Part shown: one piece after another, positions 33,130-45,291 of the stretch | Numbering within the stretch: position 1 is the stretch's first letter | Layout of the letters: the number at the start of each line of letters is the position of its first letter | Origin: Blastococcus saxobsidens DD2 | GTDB taxonomy: Bacteria > Actinomycetota > Actinomycetes > Mycobacteriales > Geodermatophilaceae | Assembly (NCBI RefSeq): GCF_000284015.1 | Contig: NC_016943.1 | Span: 847,541 to 911,540, forward strand | DNA length: 64,000 nucleotides | Direction: 5' to 3' | Notes under the pieces: model-generated | Seen by the model: only the letters and a program-made list of their open reading frames with translations | What the model was told of the DNA's origin: nothing | The model's database searches: none | Made by a program: the position numbers and the translations under genes

Positions 33130-35685
33130 TCAGACCACGCGCAGACCGTGCCGGCCCGGCGCGGATCGACGGCCGGCCAGCCAGCCGGGGAGCTCCTCGG
33201 CCGGCATGGGCCGGGCCAGGTGCCAGCCCTGCACCAGGTGGCAGCCCATCGACCGGAGCAGGTCCCAGGTCGCCTGGTCCTCCACGCCCTCGGCGACGAC
33301 GTCCAGCCCCAGGTGCCGGCCGAGGTCGACGATGGCCCGCACGATCGCCACGTTCTCGCCGTCGCCGCGCAGGGCGGAGAGGAAGCTCCGGTCGATCTTG
33401 ACCTCCTGCACGGGGAGTCGCTGCAGGTAGGACAGCGACGAGTACCCGGTCCCGAAGTCGTCGATCGACAGCCGGACGCCCAGCGCGCGGAGCTGGTCCA
33501 GGAGCGCGACGGCGCGGCCCGGGTCGGCCATGACCGAGCTCTCGGTCACCTCCAGCGTGAGCCGGTGGGCCGGGACGCCGTAGCGCAGCAGCAGCCCGGT
33601 GACCTCGTCGATCAGCGCCGGGTCCTGCAGGCTCCGGGTGGACAGGTTCACCGCGACGCCCAGGTCGTGGCAGTCCGCCCGCCACCGCGCGCACGCGGCC
33701 AGCGAGGCGTCGAGCACCCGGGTGGTGAGCAGCCCGATGAGGCCGCTGCGCTCGGCCACGGACACGAAGTCGTCCGGCGGCACCCAGCCGCGCTCGGGGT
33801 GCTCCCAGCGGACCAGGGCCTCCACGCCGACGACCCGGCCCGACGCGAGCTCGGCCTTGGGCTGGACGTGCACGACGACCGAGCCGTCGTGCAGGGCGGC
33901 GCGCAGCTCGGACACCAGCGTCAGCCGCCGCGGGCTGGTGGCGTGCAGGTCGGGCTCGTAGAGGCGCATGCCGCCGGTGGAGGACTTGGCGTCGTACATC
34001 GCCAGGTCGGCGCACTTCAGCAGTGCCGCCGTGTCCGAGGCGTGCGCCGGAGCCAGCGCGATCCCGATCGAGGCCCCGATCTCGATGGCCAGGCCCTCCA
34101 GCGGCACCGGCTGCTCGAGCGCCCGCAGGAGGGCGCGGGCGATCCGGAAGGCGTGGTCCTCATCGGCGGTTGCGGGGAGCAGGACGGCGAACTCGTCGCC
34201 GCCCAGCCGGGCCACCGAGCCCGCCGGGCCGACGGCCGCGGTGAGCCGGGTGGCGACCTCGACGAGCAGCGCGTCGCCCTGGTGGTGGCCCAGGGTGTCG
34301 TTGACCTCCTTGAACTCGTCGAGGTCCAGGATCATGACCGACGCCCCGGTCACCCGGCCGGCGGCCACCTCCGCCAGCGCGGCGGTCACCGCGCGCTGCA
34401 GGTGGGTGCGGTTGGGCAGCCCGGTCAGGGCGTCGTGCAGGGCGTCGTAGCGCAGGCGGCCGATCAGCTCGTCGTTGCGCAGCGCCACCCCCGCGTGGTT
34501 GGCGACGGTCTCCAGGAGCAGGACGGCGTCACCGTCGAAGGTCCGCACGTCACCGAGCCGGTCGCCCACCACGAGGGCGCCGGTGAGGTCGGCGGAGCCG
34601 CTGAGCGGGACGACGACCGCATCCCGCATCCCGAGGGACGCCAGCTGCCTGCGGGCCTGCGGGTCGCGGGTGCCGCGGGGCAGCAGCAGCGGCCGGCCGC
34701 CGTGGGCCACCAGGTCGGTCACCCAGCAGGCCGAGGTCGCATCCTCGTCCTGGTGGCGGCGCAGCTCTCCGGCGGGACCCAGGCTCACCCGGGTGACCGT
34801 GCCCTCCGCGGTGGACGCGAGGACGATCATGGCCTGCTCGCAGGACAGCAGGTCCCGGGCCTCGGCGAGCACGTCGGCCAGCAGGTCACCGGCCTCGGCG
34901 GTCGCGCTCACCGACTGGCTGAACCGGTACAGCCGCTCGAGGTTCAGGTGCCGCTCGGCCAGGGAGGCGTAACTGCGGAAGGCCAGCAGCAGGAGTGCCC
35001 CGCAGGCCGCCAGCAGCCACCCGGCCGTCAGCGACGCGGTCAGGGTGAGGACGGCCATGAGGGCCAGGGTCGTGCCGATCAGGGGCACCACGAGCGAGCC
35101 GGCGTCGGAGAGCAGCGCCCGCAGGTTCACCCCGCCGTCGTGGGCGACGATGACCACGCTGATGGAGACGGCCGCGAGGATGTCGGCCGCGAGCGTGGCC
35201 ACGTAGGCCGCCAGCCAGGTGGCCGGTCCCGGGAAGCCGCTGCCGGGTGCGATCGCGTGGAACAGCGCGATCGCCAGGCTGGTCTCACCGGCGAGCAGCG
35301 CGAGGTTGAACAGGATCTTCGACGGTGACGTGCGGCGGTACGCGAGCATGGCGACCAGGCCGGCCACCACCCGCCCGGCCACGACCGCCAGCGGCGCGGC
35401 GAAGAACATCCCCAGGACCAGCGGGATCTCGCTGAACGAGATGGTCTGCACCTCGCGGCGGGTCTGGATGTGCAGGACGAACGCCTCGGTGACGGCGAAG
35501 GCCATCGCGATCGCCCACCAGGGCACGTCGATCCCGGAGATGAACGGGGCACGGCCCAGGAGGGCGGGTGCCAGGAGTGCCGCCAGGCCGAAGAGCGCGG
35601 CGACGAGCACCGCCAGGCACAGCGTGCGCGCCCGTCTGCCCAGCCCGCCGGCGGGTGCTCGCGGTGTGGTCGCCTCGATGTCCAC
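33130..35685 (-). CDS. Membrane GAF-GGDEF-EAL protein (cyclic di-GMP turnover)
   Basis: The 851-residue protein has an N-terminal membrane domain of about seven segments (residues 20-270). A GAF-like sensor follows (about 290-430), then a GGDEF domain with intact RLGGDEFAVLLP and an EAL domain. The EAL domain shows EALVRWEHPERG, VNLSTRS, LEVTESSVM, IDDFGTGYSSLSYLQRLPV, KIDRSF and VAEGVED, so all catalytic residues for c-di-GMP hydrolysis are present. The protein could both make and degrade the messenger. I chose GTG 35685 because GGAGGGA precedes it at good spacing; the frame is open to 35865. Confidence 0.92.
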   Translation of the reverse strand: MDIEATTPRAPAGGLGRRARTLCLAVLVAALFGLAALLAPALLGRAPFISGIDVPWWAIAMAFAVTEAFVLHIQTRREVQTISFSEIPLVLGMFFAAPLAVVAGRVVAGLVAMLAYRRTSPSKILFNLALLAGETSLAIALFHAIAPGSGFPGPATWLAAYVATLAADILAAVSISVVIVAHDGGVNLRALLSDAGSLVVPLIGTTLALMAVLTLTASLTAGWLLAACGALLLLAFRSYASLAERHLNLERLYRFSQSVSATAEAGDLLADVLAEARDLLSCEQAMIVLASTAEGTVTRVSLGPAGELRRHQDEDATSACWVTDLVAHGGRPLLLPRGTRDPQARRQLASLGMRDAVVVPLSGSADLTGALVVGDRLGDVRTFDGDAVLLLETVANHAGVALRNDELIGRLRYDALHDALTGLPNRTHLQRAVTAALAEVAAGRVTGASVMILDLDEFKEVNDTLGHHQGDALLVEVATRLTAAVGPAGSVARLGGDEFAVLLPATADEDHAFRIARALLRALEQPVPLEGLAIEIGASIGIALAPAHASDTAALLKCADLAMYDAKSSTGGMRLYEPDLHATSPRRLTLVSELRAALHDGSVVVHVQPKAELASGRVVGVEALVRWEHPERGWVPPDDFVSVAERSGLIGLLTTRVLDASLAACARWRADCHDLGVAVNLSTRSLQDPALIDEVTGLLLRYGVPAHRLTLEVTESSVMADPGRAVALLDQLRALGVRLSIDDFGTGYSSLSYLQRLPVQEVKIDRSFLSALRGDGENVAIVRAIVDLGRHLGLDVVAEGVEDQATWDLLRSMGCHLVQGWHLARPMPAEELPGWLAGRRSAPGRHGLRVV

Positions 35686-36174
35686 GGCTGTCCCTCCGCT
35701 CGCTCGAACCCGGACGCTGATCCGATCGGTTGTCGGCTCGCCGGCGCGCGAGCTGAACGGTCTGTCACCCGTCCGGGCTGGTCGGCCCGCGCCACCGGCG
35801 CGCCGATGCGCTGCCCCGAAGCGTTGCGGTGTGTCCCCCGTCGCTCCGACGAGGCAGCCGGGCATCGCGGGTGACGACCAGCGCTGACGTGCGATACGGA
35901 ACCGGCTCCGCTGAACTCACGTTCATCGCCGAGCCCGGCCAGCGCGGCGACGGTGGCCGCATCCCCGCGTCCCCCCGCGCCCTCCGCGACCAGGTCCAAG
36001 GCCAGGGCGTGCGCCAGATGCAGCGTGGAGGTGACGATCGATCCACGCGCTGCCGGCCATGGCAGTGCGACGCCGTCCAGGGGTATCACGTGAGCCCGCT
36101 GCTTCCGCCGAACCAGCTATGGCGGTGGTTGCACGAGCGGGCGCCGCTGCCGGTCGGCTGACCCGCCGATGGAA
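35686..36174. other. 489-base intergenic stretch
   Basis: It lies between the start of the GGDEF-EAL gene and the terminator of the sdh operon. Open frames on both strands lack family similarity or initiation signals. I see no RNA gene. It probably holds the promoter of the GGDEF-EAL gene near its left end. Confidence 0.5.
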
Positions 36175-36207
36175 ACGGGCGGGCATCCGTGGCGGATGCC
36201 CGCCCGT
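36175..36207 (-). terminator. Strong terminator of the sdhCAB operon
   Basis: ACGGGCGGGCATCCG (36175-36189) and CGGATGCCCGCCCGT (36193-36207) form a perfect 15-bp stem with a TGG loop. On the minus strand the stem is followed by TTTCC. It lies 59 bases after the sdhB stop codon. Confidence 0.85.
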
Positions 36208-36266
36208 GCCGGCGGTCCGTTCCGAGCCTCAGCCCAAGCCAGGGGTCAGGAGGACGGGGTCCTTCG

Positions 36267-37073
36267 TCAGCTCTTGGGGCGGGCCCCGGCGCGCAGCGCG
36301 CCGAGCAGGTCGTGGTTGAGCCGGGAGATGGTCTCCATCGAGATGCCCTTCGGGCAGGCGGCCGAGCACTCACCGATGTTGGTGCAGCCACCGAAGCCCT
36401 CGAGGTCCTGCTGGGCGACCATGTTCACCACGCGGTCGTTGCGCTCCGGCTGGCCCTGCGGCATGAGCCCCAGGTGCGTCACCTTCGCCGCGGTGAACAG
36501 CATCGAGGAGGCGTTCGGGCAGGCCGCCACGCAGGCGCCGCAGCCGATGCAGGTGGCGGCGTCGAACGCGGCGTCGGAGTCGGCCTTCGGCACCGGGGTG
36601 GCGTGCGCCTCCGGAGCGGTGCCGGTGGGCACGCTGATGTAGCCGCCGGCCTGGATGATCCGGTCGAACGCCCGCCGGTCGACGGCGAGGTCCTTGATCA
36701 CCGGGAACGCGGTGGCCCGCCACGGCTCGATGTCGATCGAGTCGCCGTCCTTGAACGACCGCATGTGCAGCTGGCAGGTGGTCGTCTGCTGCGGACCGTG
36801 CGCCTGGCCGTTGATCATGACGCCGCACATGCCGCAGATGCCCTCGCGGCAGTCGTGGTCGAAGGCCACCGGGTCGTCGCCCTGCAGGATCAGCTGCTCG
36901 TTGAGCACGTCGAGCATCTCGAGGAAGGACATGTCCGGGGAGATGTCGGTGACCTTGTAGGTCACCATCTTCCCCTTGACCGACGGGCCCTTCTGCCGCC
37001 AGATCCGCAGGGTCAGGTTCATCCCGCGCTTGCCGGTCTGCTCGTCGCCGGCCCGGGTGGCACCGTGGGTCAT
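36267..37073 (-). CDS. sdhB: Succinate dehydrogenase iron-sulfur subunit
   Basis: SdhB carries electrons from the flavin to the quinone site. The 268-residue product has the [2Fe-2S] motif [10 protein letters not shown] with downstream C in TTTCQLHM. The cysteine sets [12 protein letters not shown] and [15 protein letters not shown] serve the other two clusters. The ATG at 37073 lies two bases after the sdhA stop and has GGAG upstream. An ATG at 37022 ([13 protein letters not shown]), where family similarity begins, is a real alternative. Last gene of a three-gene operon ended by a strong hairpin. Confidence 0.93.
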   Translation of the reverse strand: MTHGATRAGDEQTGKRGMNLTLRIWRQKGPSVKGKMVTYKVTDISPDMSFLEMLDVLNEQLILQGDDPVAFDHDCREGICGMCGVMINGQAHGPQQTTTCQLHMRSFKDGDSIDIEPWRATAFPVIKDLAVDRRAFDRIIQAGGYISVPTGTAPEAHATPVPKADSDAAFDAATCIGCGACVAACPNASSMLFTAAKVTHLGLMPQGQPERNDRVVNMVAQQDLEGFGGCTNIGECSAACPKGISMETISRLNHDLLGALRAGARPKS

Positions 37074-37075
37074 CG

Positions 37076-39022
<1,947 letters not shown>

Positions 39023-39034
39023 CGGTGGAGCTCC

Positions 39035-39733
39035 TTAGTCGATGAGCCCGAAGAGGACGGAGAAGGGCACGAGCAGGAAGCCGAGCGTGAGGAGGGTGGC
39101 GAACCCGAGGGCGAAGTAGTTGACCGTCTTCTCCCGGCGCCGGTTGCTCTGGCCGAGGGTCTGCGTGGCGCTCCAGATGCCGTGCCGCAGGTGCATGCCG
39201 AGCAGGATGACCGAGATCGCGTAGAACAGCGTGACGAAGGGGTTCTGGAAGCTAGCCACCAGCCGCTCGTACGGCGTGCTGTCGAAGCCCTCGGCGTTCA
39301 CCGTGCCGGTGGTGAGGTCGAGGATGTGGTAGATGATGAAGGCCAGGATGATCACGCCTCCCCAGCGCATGGTGCGCGAGGCGTAGCTCTGCGCCACCGC
39401 CTTCTTGGTGACGTATCCCTCCGGGCGCGCCCGCTTGGCCTGGCGCCACAGCGAGACGGCGGCCCAGAAGTGGGCCACGACCGCGGCCAGCAGTACGAGC
39501 CGGATGATCCAGAGGGCGGTCGCCCCGGGGATCGCCGGGTTGCCGACCGTGCGGATCCAGCCGGAGTAGGAGTTGAAGGCCTCCGCACCGGAGAAGGCTT
39601 TCAGGTTCCCGACCACGTGCGCGATCAGGTACAGCACCATGATGATGCCGCTGATGGCCATCACGGCCTTCTTGAAGACCGAGTTGGTCTTCGCAACCTT
39701 CGGGGTCCTGCGCTGCGCGTGCGTCACCGTCAC
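39035..39733 (-). CDS. sdhC: Succinate dehydrogenase cytochrome b subunit (type B, five helices)
   Basis: The product of about 232 residues has five hydrophobic segments: GIIMVLYLIAHVVGNL, LWIIRLVLLAAVVAHFWAAVSLW, GGVIILAFIIYHILDLTT, FYAISVILLGMHLRHGIW and FATLLTLGFLLVPFSVLFGL. The histidines in the first four are candidates for ligands of two b-type hemes. A single large subunit with no sdhD is the type B layout used with menaquinone. The start is uncertain: in-frame GTG codons occur at 39736, 39733 and 39727. It is the first gene of the operon. Confidence 0.9.
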   Translation of the reverse strand: MTVTHAQRRTPKVAKTNSVFKKAVMAISGIIMVLYLIAHVVGNLKAFSGAEAFNSYSGWIRTVGNPAIPGATALWIIRLVLLAAVVAHFWAAVSLWRQAKRARPEGYVTKKAVAQSYASRTMRWGGVIILAFIIYHILDLTTGTVNAEGFDSTPYERLVASFQNPFVTLFYAISVILLGMHLRHGIWSATQTLGQSNRRREKTVNYFALGFATLLTLGFLLVPFSVLFGLID

Positions 39734-39782
39734 CACAACTGACCACGCTAGGACTACACCGCGCTCGCCACCAAGCCAACAC

Positions 39783-39797
39783 GAGGTGACACACCTC
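39783..39797. promoter_or_regulatory. Inverted repeat upstream of sdhC
   Basis: GAGGTG-ACA-CACCTC lies about 50 bases before the sdhC start, in the 255-base region shared with the divergent molybdoenzyme gene. Its position suggests an operator for the sdh operon. I do not recognise the regulator. Confidence 0.45.
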
Positions 39798-39988
39798 ATG
39801 TAAGGGTGCCCTCACCGCAGGTCAGCGTGCTCCTGGGTGGCTCCCGCGCACGTCAGCGCCCCGTTCCCCGTGCGGGCGACGTCGGCCCCAGCTTCCTCTC
39901 GGAAGCAGCGACCGACTGCCGGCCGGACAGGCTCCCCGGGCGGTCCTGCGCTGGTCGAGCACCGTCCGGCCGGGGGAGGATGCGTCCC

Positions 39989-40589
<601 letters not shown>

Positions 40590-40597
<8 letters not shown>

Positions 40598-41369
40598 CGG
40601 CGGACCCCCTCCTCCTCACCCCTCGCACGCTCGGGGCGAGCCTCGGGACGGTGCCGTACTGGGTGCCGGGGTCGCCGGCGCGCCGAGCGGCGGCTGGCGC
40701 ACCGCCACCGTGGCGGGGGTCCGTCGCCCGGTGCCGCGCTCGGTCCAGCTGCGGCTCGACGTCACCGACCGGGTCGACCACCTGCCCGGCCAGCACTACG
40801 TCGTCCGGCTCACCGCGCCCGACGGCTACACCGCGCAGCGCTCGTACTCGGTCGCCTCGGCGCCCGGCGACCCGCTGCTGGAGGTGTTCGTCGAACGGCT
40901 CGACGACGGCGAGGTCTCCACCCACCTCGCCGACGTCGTCGAGCCCGGCGACGTGCTCGAGATCCGGGGCCCGATCGGGGGCTGGTTCGTGTGGGACGGC
41001 GTGACCCCGGCGCTGCTGGTGGCCGGCGGCAGCGGCGTCGTCCCGTTCGTGTCGATGCTGCGCACCGCACGCGCCCTCGGGCGCACCGACCTGCTGCGCA
41101 TCGCGGTCTCGGTCCGCACGCTGGAGCTGCTGCCCTACGCCGACGAGCTGCGGAACGCCGGCGCGCTGCTCGCCACCACCCGGGAGCCGAGCGGCATCCG
41201 CCCCGCCGGCCGGCTCACCGCGGAGGATCTCGTGCCGCTGTGGGAGCCCGGCCAGACCGCCTTCGTGTGCGGGTCGGCGGCGTTCGCCGGCGCGGCCACC
41301 CGTCTGCTCGAGACGCTGGGCATCCCGGCGGCGGCCATCCGGGTGGAGCAGTTCGGCCCCAGCGGCTGA
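40590..41369 (+). CDS. Ferredoxin reductase-type FAD/NAD(P)-binding oxidoreductase
   Basis: The 259-residue protein has the flavin-binding RSYSVASAP motif and the NAD(P)-binding glycine motif LLVAGGSGVVPFVSMLR. It ends CGSAAFAGAATRLLETLGIPAAAIRVEQFG, typical of the FNR family. There is no ferredoxin domain. GTG 40590 overlaps the end of the molybdoenzyme gene by eight bases, so the two are translationally coupled. Most likely it passes electrons from NAD(P)H to the molybdoenzyme. Confidence 0.9.
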
Positions 41370-41457
41370 CATTCGTTCCCGCCAGGACGGGGCCGCGCCT
41401 ACCGCGTCCACCTCCGCTCGTGGTCGGGCCGGACCGGTAGCAGCACCTGCTGCCGGG

Positions 41458-42183
41458 TCACGCCACGACGTCCCGGGTCGGCAGCGGATCCTGGCCTCCG
41501 ACGGTTCCCCGGCCGGAGAGCACCGCGAAGCGGGCGAACAACTCCTCGGCGTACCAGCGCTCCGCCGCGGTGCGGTCCACGACGGCGGCGTGGGGAGCCC
41601 GCTGGTAGGCGAAGGCGTTGAGCGCCGCTGCCGACTCCCACAGACTGAAGGTGCCTTGCAGCCCGATCGGCGCCTCCCCGATGCCCAGCGCGAGACGCAG
41701 CCCCGGGCTCCGGTGCAGGTCCACCGCCACCGGCGGGACGGCGCGCCAGAAGGTCAGCGTCCTCGTCGGCGTGAGCCGAGCCCGGGTCACCGCGGCCACC
41801 GGCCCGTCCCAGCGCTGCGGCCGGGGATCGCCGAACGGTTGGCGGCGGCTCCAGCGCCCCCGGGCGGCCAGCGGGCGCAGTCGCGCCGTCCACTCCTCGT
41901 CGGCGATCCGCCGCCAGCGGGTGACGACCGGGCCGTCGTCGAAGGCGGTGGCCGTGGCCTCGTCGTCCCACACGGCGAGCAGGGCCCAGCGTCGGGGGTC
42001 GGCGTCCCGCGGGGTGAACGTCCGGCCGGCGCCGGTGCCCAGCAGCTTGGCGAACCGCAGCCCGGGCGTCCGGCGCAGCGACCGGCGGTCCGCGGCCAAG
42101 CGCCACACCGCCAACGGAACCGAGCGACCCGGCACGCCCCAGAGGTGCAGCGTGACCGGCCCCGGGCCGTGGTCGGCGTCCAC
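41458..42183 (-). CDS. CrtA-like (spheroidene monooxygenase-related) protein
   Basis: The 241-residue product shows features of the CrtA family: LHLWGVPGRSVPLAVWRLAADR near the start, LGTGAGRTFTPRDADPRRWALLAVWDDE, and a C-terminal part with LALGIGEAPIGLQGTFSLWESAAALNAFAYQR. CrtA proteins are heme-dependent carotenoid oxygenases in purple bacteria, built as two dimeric alpha-beta barrel-like halves. No carotenoid genes are nearby, so the substrate may differ. It is a single gene convergent with the reductase gene. Confidence 0.75.
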   Translation of the reverse strand: MDADHGPGPVTLHLWGVPGRSVPLAVWRLAADRRSLRRTPGLRFAKLLGTGAGRTFTPRDADPRRWALLAVWDDEATATAFDDGPVVTRWRRIADEEWTARLRPLAARGRWSRRQPFGDPRPQRWDGPVAAVTRARLTPTRTLTFWRAVPPVAVDLHRSPGLRLALGIGEAPIGLQGTFSLWESAAALNAFAYQRAPHAAVVDRTAAERWYAEELFARFAVLSGRGTVGGQDPLPTRDVVA

Positions 42184-42373
42184 AGCCCGAGACTACGGCC
42201 GCGTGACACCGTGGCGGCGGAGGTCAGGAGGCTCCACACCCGCCAGGACCTCCTCCGCTCGAGCCATGACCGACGCCACCTGGGCGGTCGGTGTGCACGG
42301 GACGCCCATGGGTAGAGCGCCCGGGACGCATCGCCGGCCTGGGCTCCGGCGTCCTGCCATCCGAGGAGAGACC

Positions 42374-43195
42374 GTGGCCGTGGATCACACCCGCGAGGAG
42401 CTGGGCCACACCGACGCCCCGGTCGAGGACGAGGTGACCGAGGCCTTCGACCGGATGGTCAGCCAGGGGGCCCAGCGCCTGCACCGCACCTGGCGCGAGG
42501 TGCTCACCACCGGGCTGGCCGGCGGGCTCGAGGTCGGCGTGGGCGTGCTCGTCCTGTTCGCCGTCTACGCCGAGACGGGCAGCCACCTGCTCGCCGGGCT
42601 GGCCTTCAGCGTCGGCTTCATCGCGCTGCTGCTGGCCCGCAGCGAGCTGTTCACCGAGGGCTTCCTGGTGCCCGTCACCGCCGTCGTGGCCGGCCGGGCG
42701 AGCAGCCGTCAGCTGGCCAAGCTGTGGGGCGGCACCCTGGTCACCAACCTGGTGGGCGGCTGGCTGGTCATGTGGCTGGTGGTCCAGGCGCTGCCCGACC
42801 TCCGGGCGACGGCCGTCGAGTCGGCCCGCACCTTCGTCGACGCGCCGCTGGACCTGCAGTCGATCTGCCTGGCGTTCCTCGCCGGCAGCTCGATCACCCT
42901 GATGACCCGCATGCAGCAGGGCGCCGAGAGCGAGGCCGGCAAGATCGTCGCCGCCGTCGCCGGTGCCTTCGTGCTGGCCGGGCTGATGCTGTTCCACTCG
43001 ATCCTCGACTCGCTGATCATCTTCGCCGGCATCCACGCCGGCGGGCCGCTCGGCTACGGCGACTGGCTGGCCTGGTTCTGGTACACGGCACTGCTCAACA
43101 TGGCCGGCGGCCTGCTGGTGGTCACCGCGCTGCGGCTGGTCCGCAGCAAGGAGCTGATCGACCTGGAGCGCAGGGCCGTCGCCGAGGGCGATTAG
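42374..43195 (+). CDS. Formate/nitrite transporter (FNT) family channel
   Basis: The 273-residue protein has about six membrane segments. FNT features are TGLAGGLEVGVGVLVLFAVY, ARSELFTEGFLVPVTAVVA, WGGTLVTNLVGGWLVMWLVV and a FLAGSSITLMTRMQQG region. The N-terminal 45 residues are hydrophilic, as in YfdC-like members. FNT channels pass small monovalent anions such as formate, nitrite or hydrosulfide. GAGGAG precedes GTG 42374 by five bases; GTG 42380 is an alternative. No nitrite or formate enzyme gene lies beside it. Confidence 0.88.
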   Translation: MAVDHTREELGHTDAPVEDEVTEAFDRMVSQGAQRLHRTWREVLTTGLAGGLEVGVGVLVLFAVYAETGSHLLAGLAFSVGFIALLLARSELFTEGFLVPVTAVVAGRASSRQLAKLWGGTLVTNLVGGWLVMWLVVQALPDLRATAVESARTFVDAPLDLQSICLAFLAGSSITLMTRMQQGAESEAGKIVAAVAGAFVLAGLMLFHSILDSLIIFAGIHAGGPLGYGDWLAWFWYTALLNMAGGLLVVTALRLVRSKELIDLERRAVAEGD

Positions 43196-43737
43196 CCCCG
43201 GGCCGCCCGGCGGATCGCTGCCCCGTACCTGGCGGTCGCCAGCCGCTGCAGCGCCAGGCCCAGCGGTCCGGCCAGCCGGGCGGCGGGGGAGGCCAGGCGG
43301 AAGAACACCCGGATCTCGTAGTGGACGTCGCCGTCCGGGGTCAGCCGGACGGTGAACCGTTCCTCACCGCTCTCGGGATGGCCGGGCAGCGTGCCGTAGG
43401 AGAACCCGCATTCGTCGCCGTCGGTCCCGGCCCACACCACCCGGCAGGGGATGTCGTAGCCCAGCCGGGGCAGCCCCGCCGTCAGGACCACGACGGTCCC
43501 CGGCGTGCTCGCCGGGCCGTCGGCGCACACCCGCAGCCCGACCCCGCGCTGGGCCCGCCAGTCGAACACCGCGGCCGCGGCGCGCTCGAACGCCGCGCGT
43601 CCCGAGCCGACGACCGTCCGGTGCTCGGCGTGGTGGTAGCCCACGGGCAGGGCGGCGTCGCCGGTCGCCCCCACCTCGGCGTAGGTGAACGGCGCACCGG
43701 CGAGGACGGCCGGATCGGTCGCGCGCAGGAGGCCCAC
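43192..43737 (-). CDS. DUF1990 family protein
   Basis: The 181-residue product matches the DUF1990 layout: a start region FTYAEVGATGDAALPVGYHHAEH, then GFSYGTLPGHPESGEERFTVRL and the end YEIRVFFRLASPAARLAGPLGLALQRLATARY. The family has an SRPBCC-like fold. The GTG at 43737 is chosen because similarity starts there, and the frame upstream belongs to the broken GGDEF-EAL gene. Its stop overlaps the FNT stop by four bases. Confidence 0.82.
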   Translation of the reverse strand: MGLLRATDPAVLAGAPFTYAEVGATGDAALPVGYHHAEHRTVVGSGRAAFERAAAAVFDWRAQRGVGLRVCADGPASTPGTVVVLTAGLPRLGYDIPCRVVWAGTDGDECGFSYGTLPGHPESGEERFTVRLTPDGDVHYEIRVFFRLASPAARLAGPLGLALQRLATARYGAAIRRAARG

Positions 43738-43741
43738 GTCC

Positions 43742-45140
43742 GGCAGTCTTCCGGTCGGGGCGTCTTCCTGCCCGGTGGTCGGCCCGGGTGCGAGCGGGCC
43801 GGCCGGTCCTCGAGCTCGGCCACGGATCCCGCGACGGCGGCGTGCGGGAGCGGCCGGGCCAGCCAGTAGCCCTGGGCGACATCGCACCCCAGCCGGCCGA
43901 GTTCCGCCCAGGTCGCGCGGGTCTCCACCCCCGGAGTTCCTGCAGCACCTCGAGCGCACGGCCGGGATCCTTCATGGCCGCGCTCTCGGTGATCTCCAGT
44001 TCCAGGCACGAGGCGGGCAGACCGTGCCGGCGGAGGAGCCCGGCGATCTGGTCGGCCAGGCAGGGGTCCAGCAGGCTGCGGGCGGAGAGGTTGACCGCCA
44101 CGACCAGGTCCAGGCCGTCGTCCCGCCACCGCCGGCAGTCGGTGAGCGCCTGATCGAGCACGGCCTCGGTGAGGGGGCGGACCAGCCCGGTCTGCTCGGC
44201 GAGCGGGATGAACTGGTCGGGTGGGATCAATCCGCGCTCGGGGTGCTGCCAGCGCACGAGCGCCTCGACGCCCACCACCCGACCGTCGTCCAGCCGCACC
44301 CGCGGCTGGTAGTGCACCACCAGCTCGCCGTCCCGGATGGCCCGGCGCAGGTCACCGGAGAGGCTCAGCTGTGCCGCGGCGTCGGCGTCCATCGACGGGA
44401 CGTAGACCGCGACCCCCAGGTGGTCGGCCTTGGCGGCGTACATGGCGACGTCGGCGTGCCGCAGCAGATCCGTGGCGCTGGTCCCGTGGACGGCGACCCC
44501 GCAGCTGCCGTCCACCTCCAGGGTCAGCCCCTCGACCTGGCAGGGGCTGCGAATGGCGTCGAGGGTCCGGCCGGCCACCTGCACGGCCTCCTCACCGCTG
44601 CAGTCGCGCAGCACCGGCACGAACTCGTCGCCGCCCTGCCGGGCCAGCACGGTTCCCTCGCGCAGCTCGTCGGTCAGTCGCTGGGCCACCGAGCGGAGCA
44701 GCGTGTCGCCGACGTGGTGGCCCAGCGTGTCGTTGACCTCCTTGAACCGGTCGGGGTCCAGCAGCACCACCGCGGTCGGCGGGCCCCCCGCCAGCGTCTC
44801 GTCGAGGGCCGTGGCGAGCTCCTCGGTGAGCGCCGCCCGGTTGAGCAGGCCGGTGAGGGAGCTGGCGCGCCCGGTGGCGGAGCTGCTGCTCGGCCTCCCG
44901 GCGGGAGACCACCTCGGCCTTGAGCTCGTCGGACCGGCGCTTTCCGAACACCATCATCAGCAGGTGGGAGAAGGCCAGGACCAGGACGATGTCGTCGGCC
45001 GGCCCGCCGAGCTCCCCGGGCCAGTTCCACCGGATGGCCGCGACGGCGAAGGCGATGGTCAGCACGGCGACCACCGCCGCCTCCCGCAGGACCCGGGCGC
45101 GTAGCGAGGCCGGGCCGTGACCGGCTGCGGTCCGCGCCAT
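43742..45140 (-). pseudogene. Broken GGDEF-EAL gene with internal EAL deletion and a frameshift
   Basis: The protein starts MARTAAGHGPASLRARVL with two membrane segments and a helix (KAEVVSRREAEQQL). Near 44861-44876 the frame shifts before ASSLTGLLNRAALTEEL. The GGDEF domain then reads through intact (QGGDEFVPVLRDC), followed by EAL (EALVRWQHPERGL, VNLSARS, LEITESAAM). At about 43930 the sequence jumps from LEVLQEL to GVETRATWAELGRLGCDVAQGYW in another frame. About 65 residues are missing, including the DDFGTGYSS loop and the catalytic Lys. The deletion cannot be a sequencing error. The end of the gene is approximate because the natural stop is lost next to DUF1990. Confidence 0.85.
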
Positions 45141-45291
45141 CCGCACCTCCCCGTCGATGGGCCTGAGGGGTGCGATCGGCGGCTCCCGGCGCGTGCTTGA
45201 GGCCGGGCCCGCCGACGTCCCCCCGCCGGGGCACGGCGACCGGGACACGGCGCGGCGGCCGGCTGCGGACGGCGGTAGGTTCACCCGCACT

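Noticed and set aside
33148-35328. 726-codon open frame on the plus strand
   Set aside because: It is the antisense shadow of the membrane GGDEF-EAL gene and is rich in low-complexity Gly/Arg/Val.
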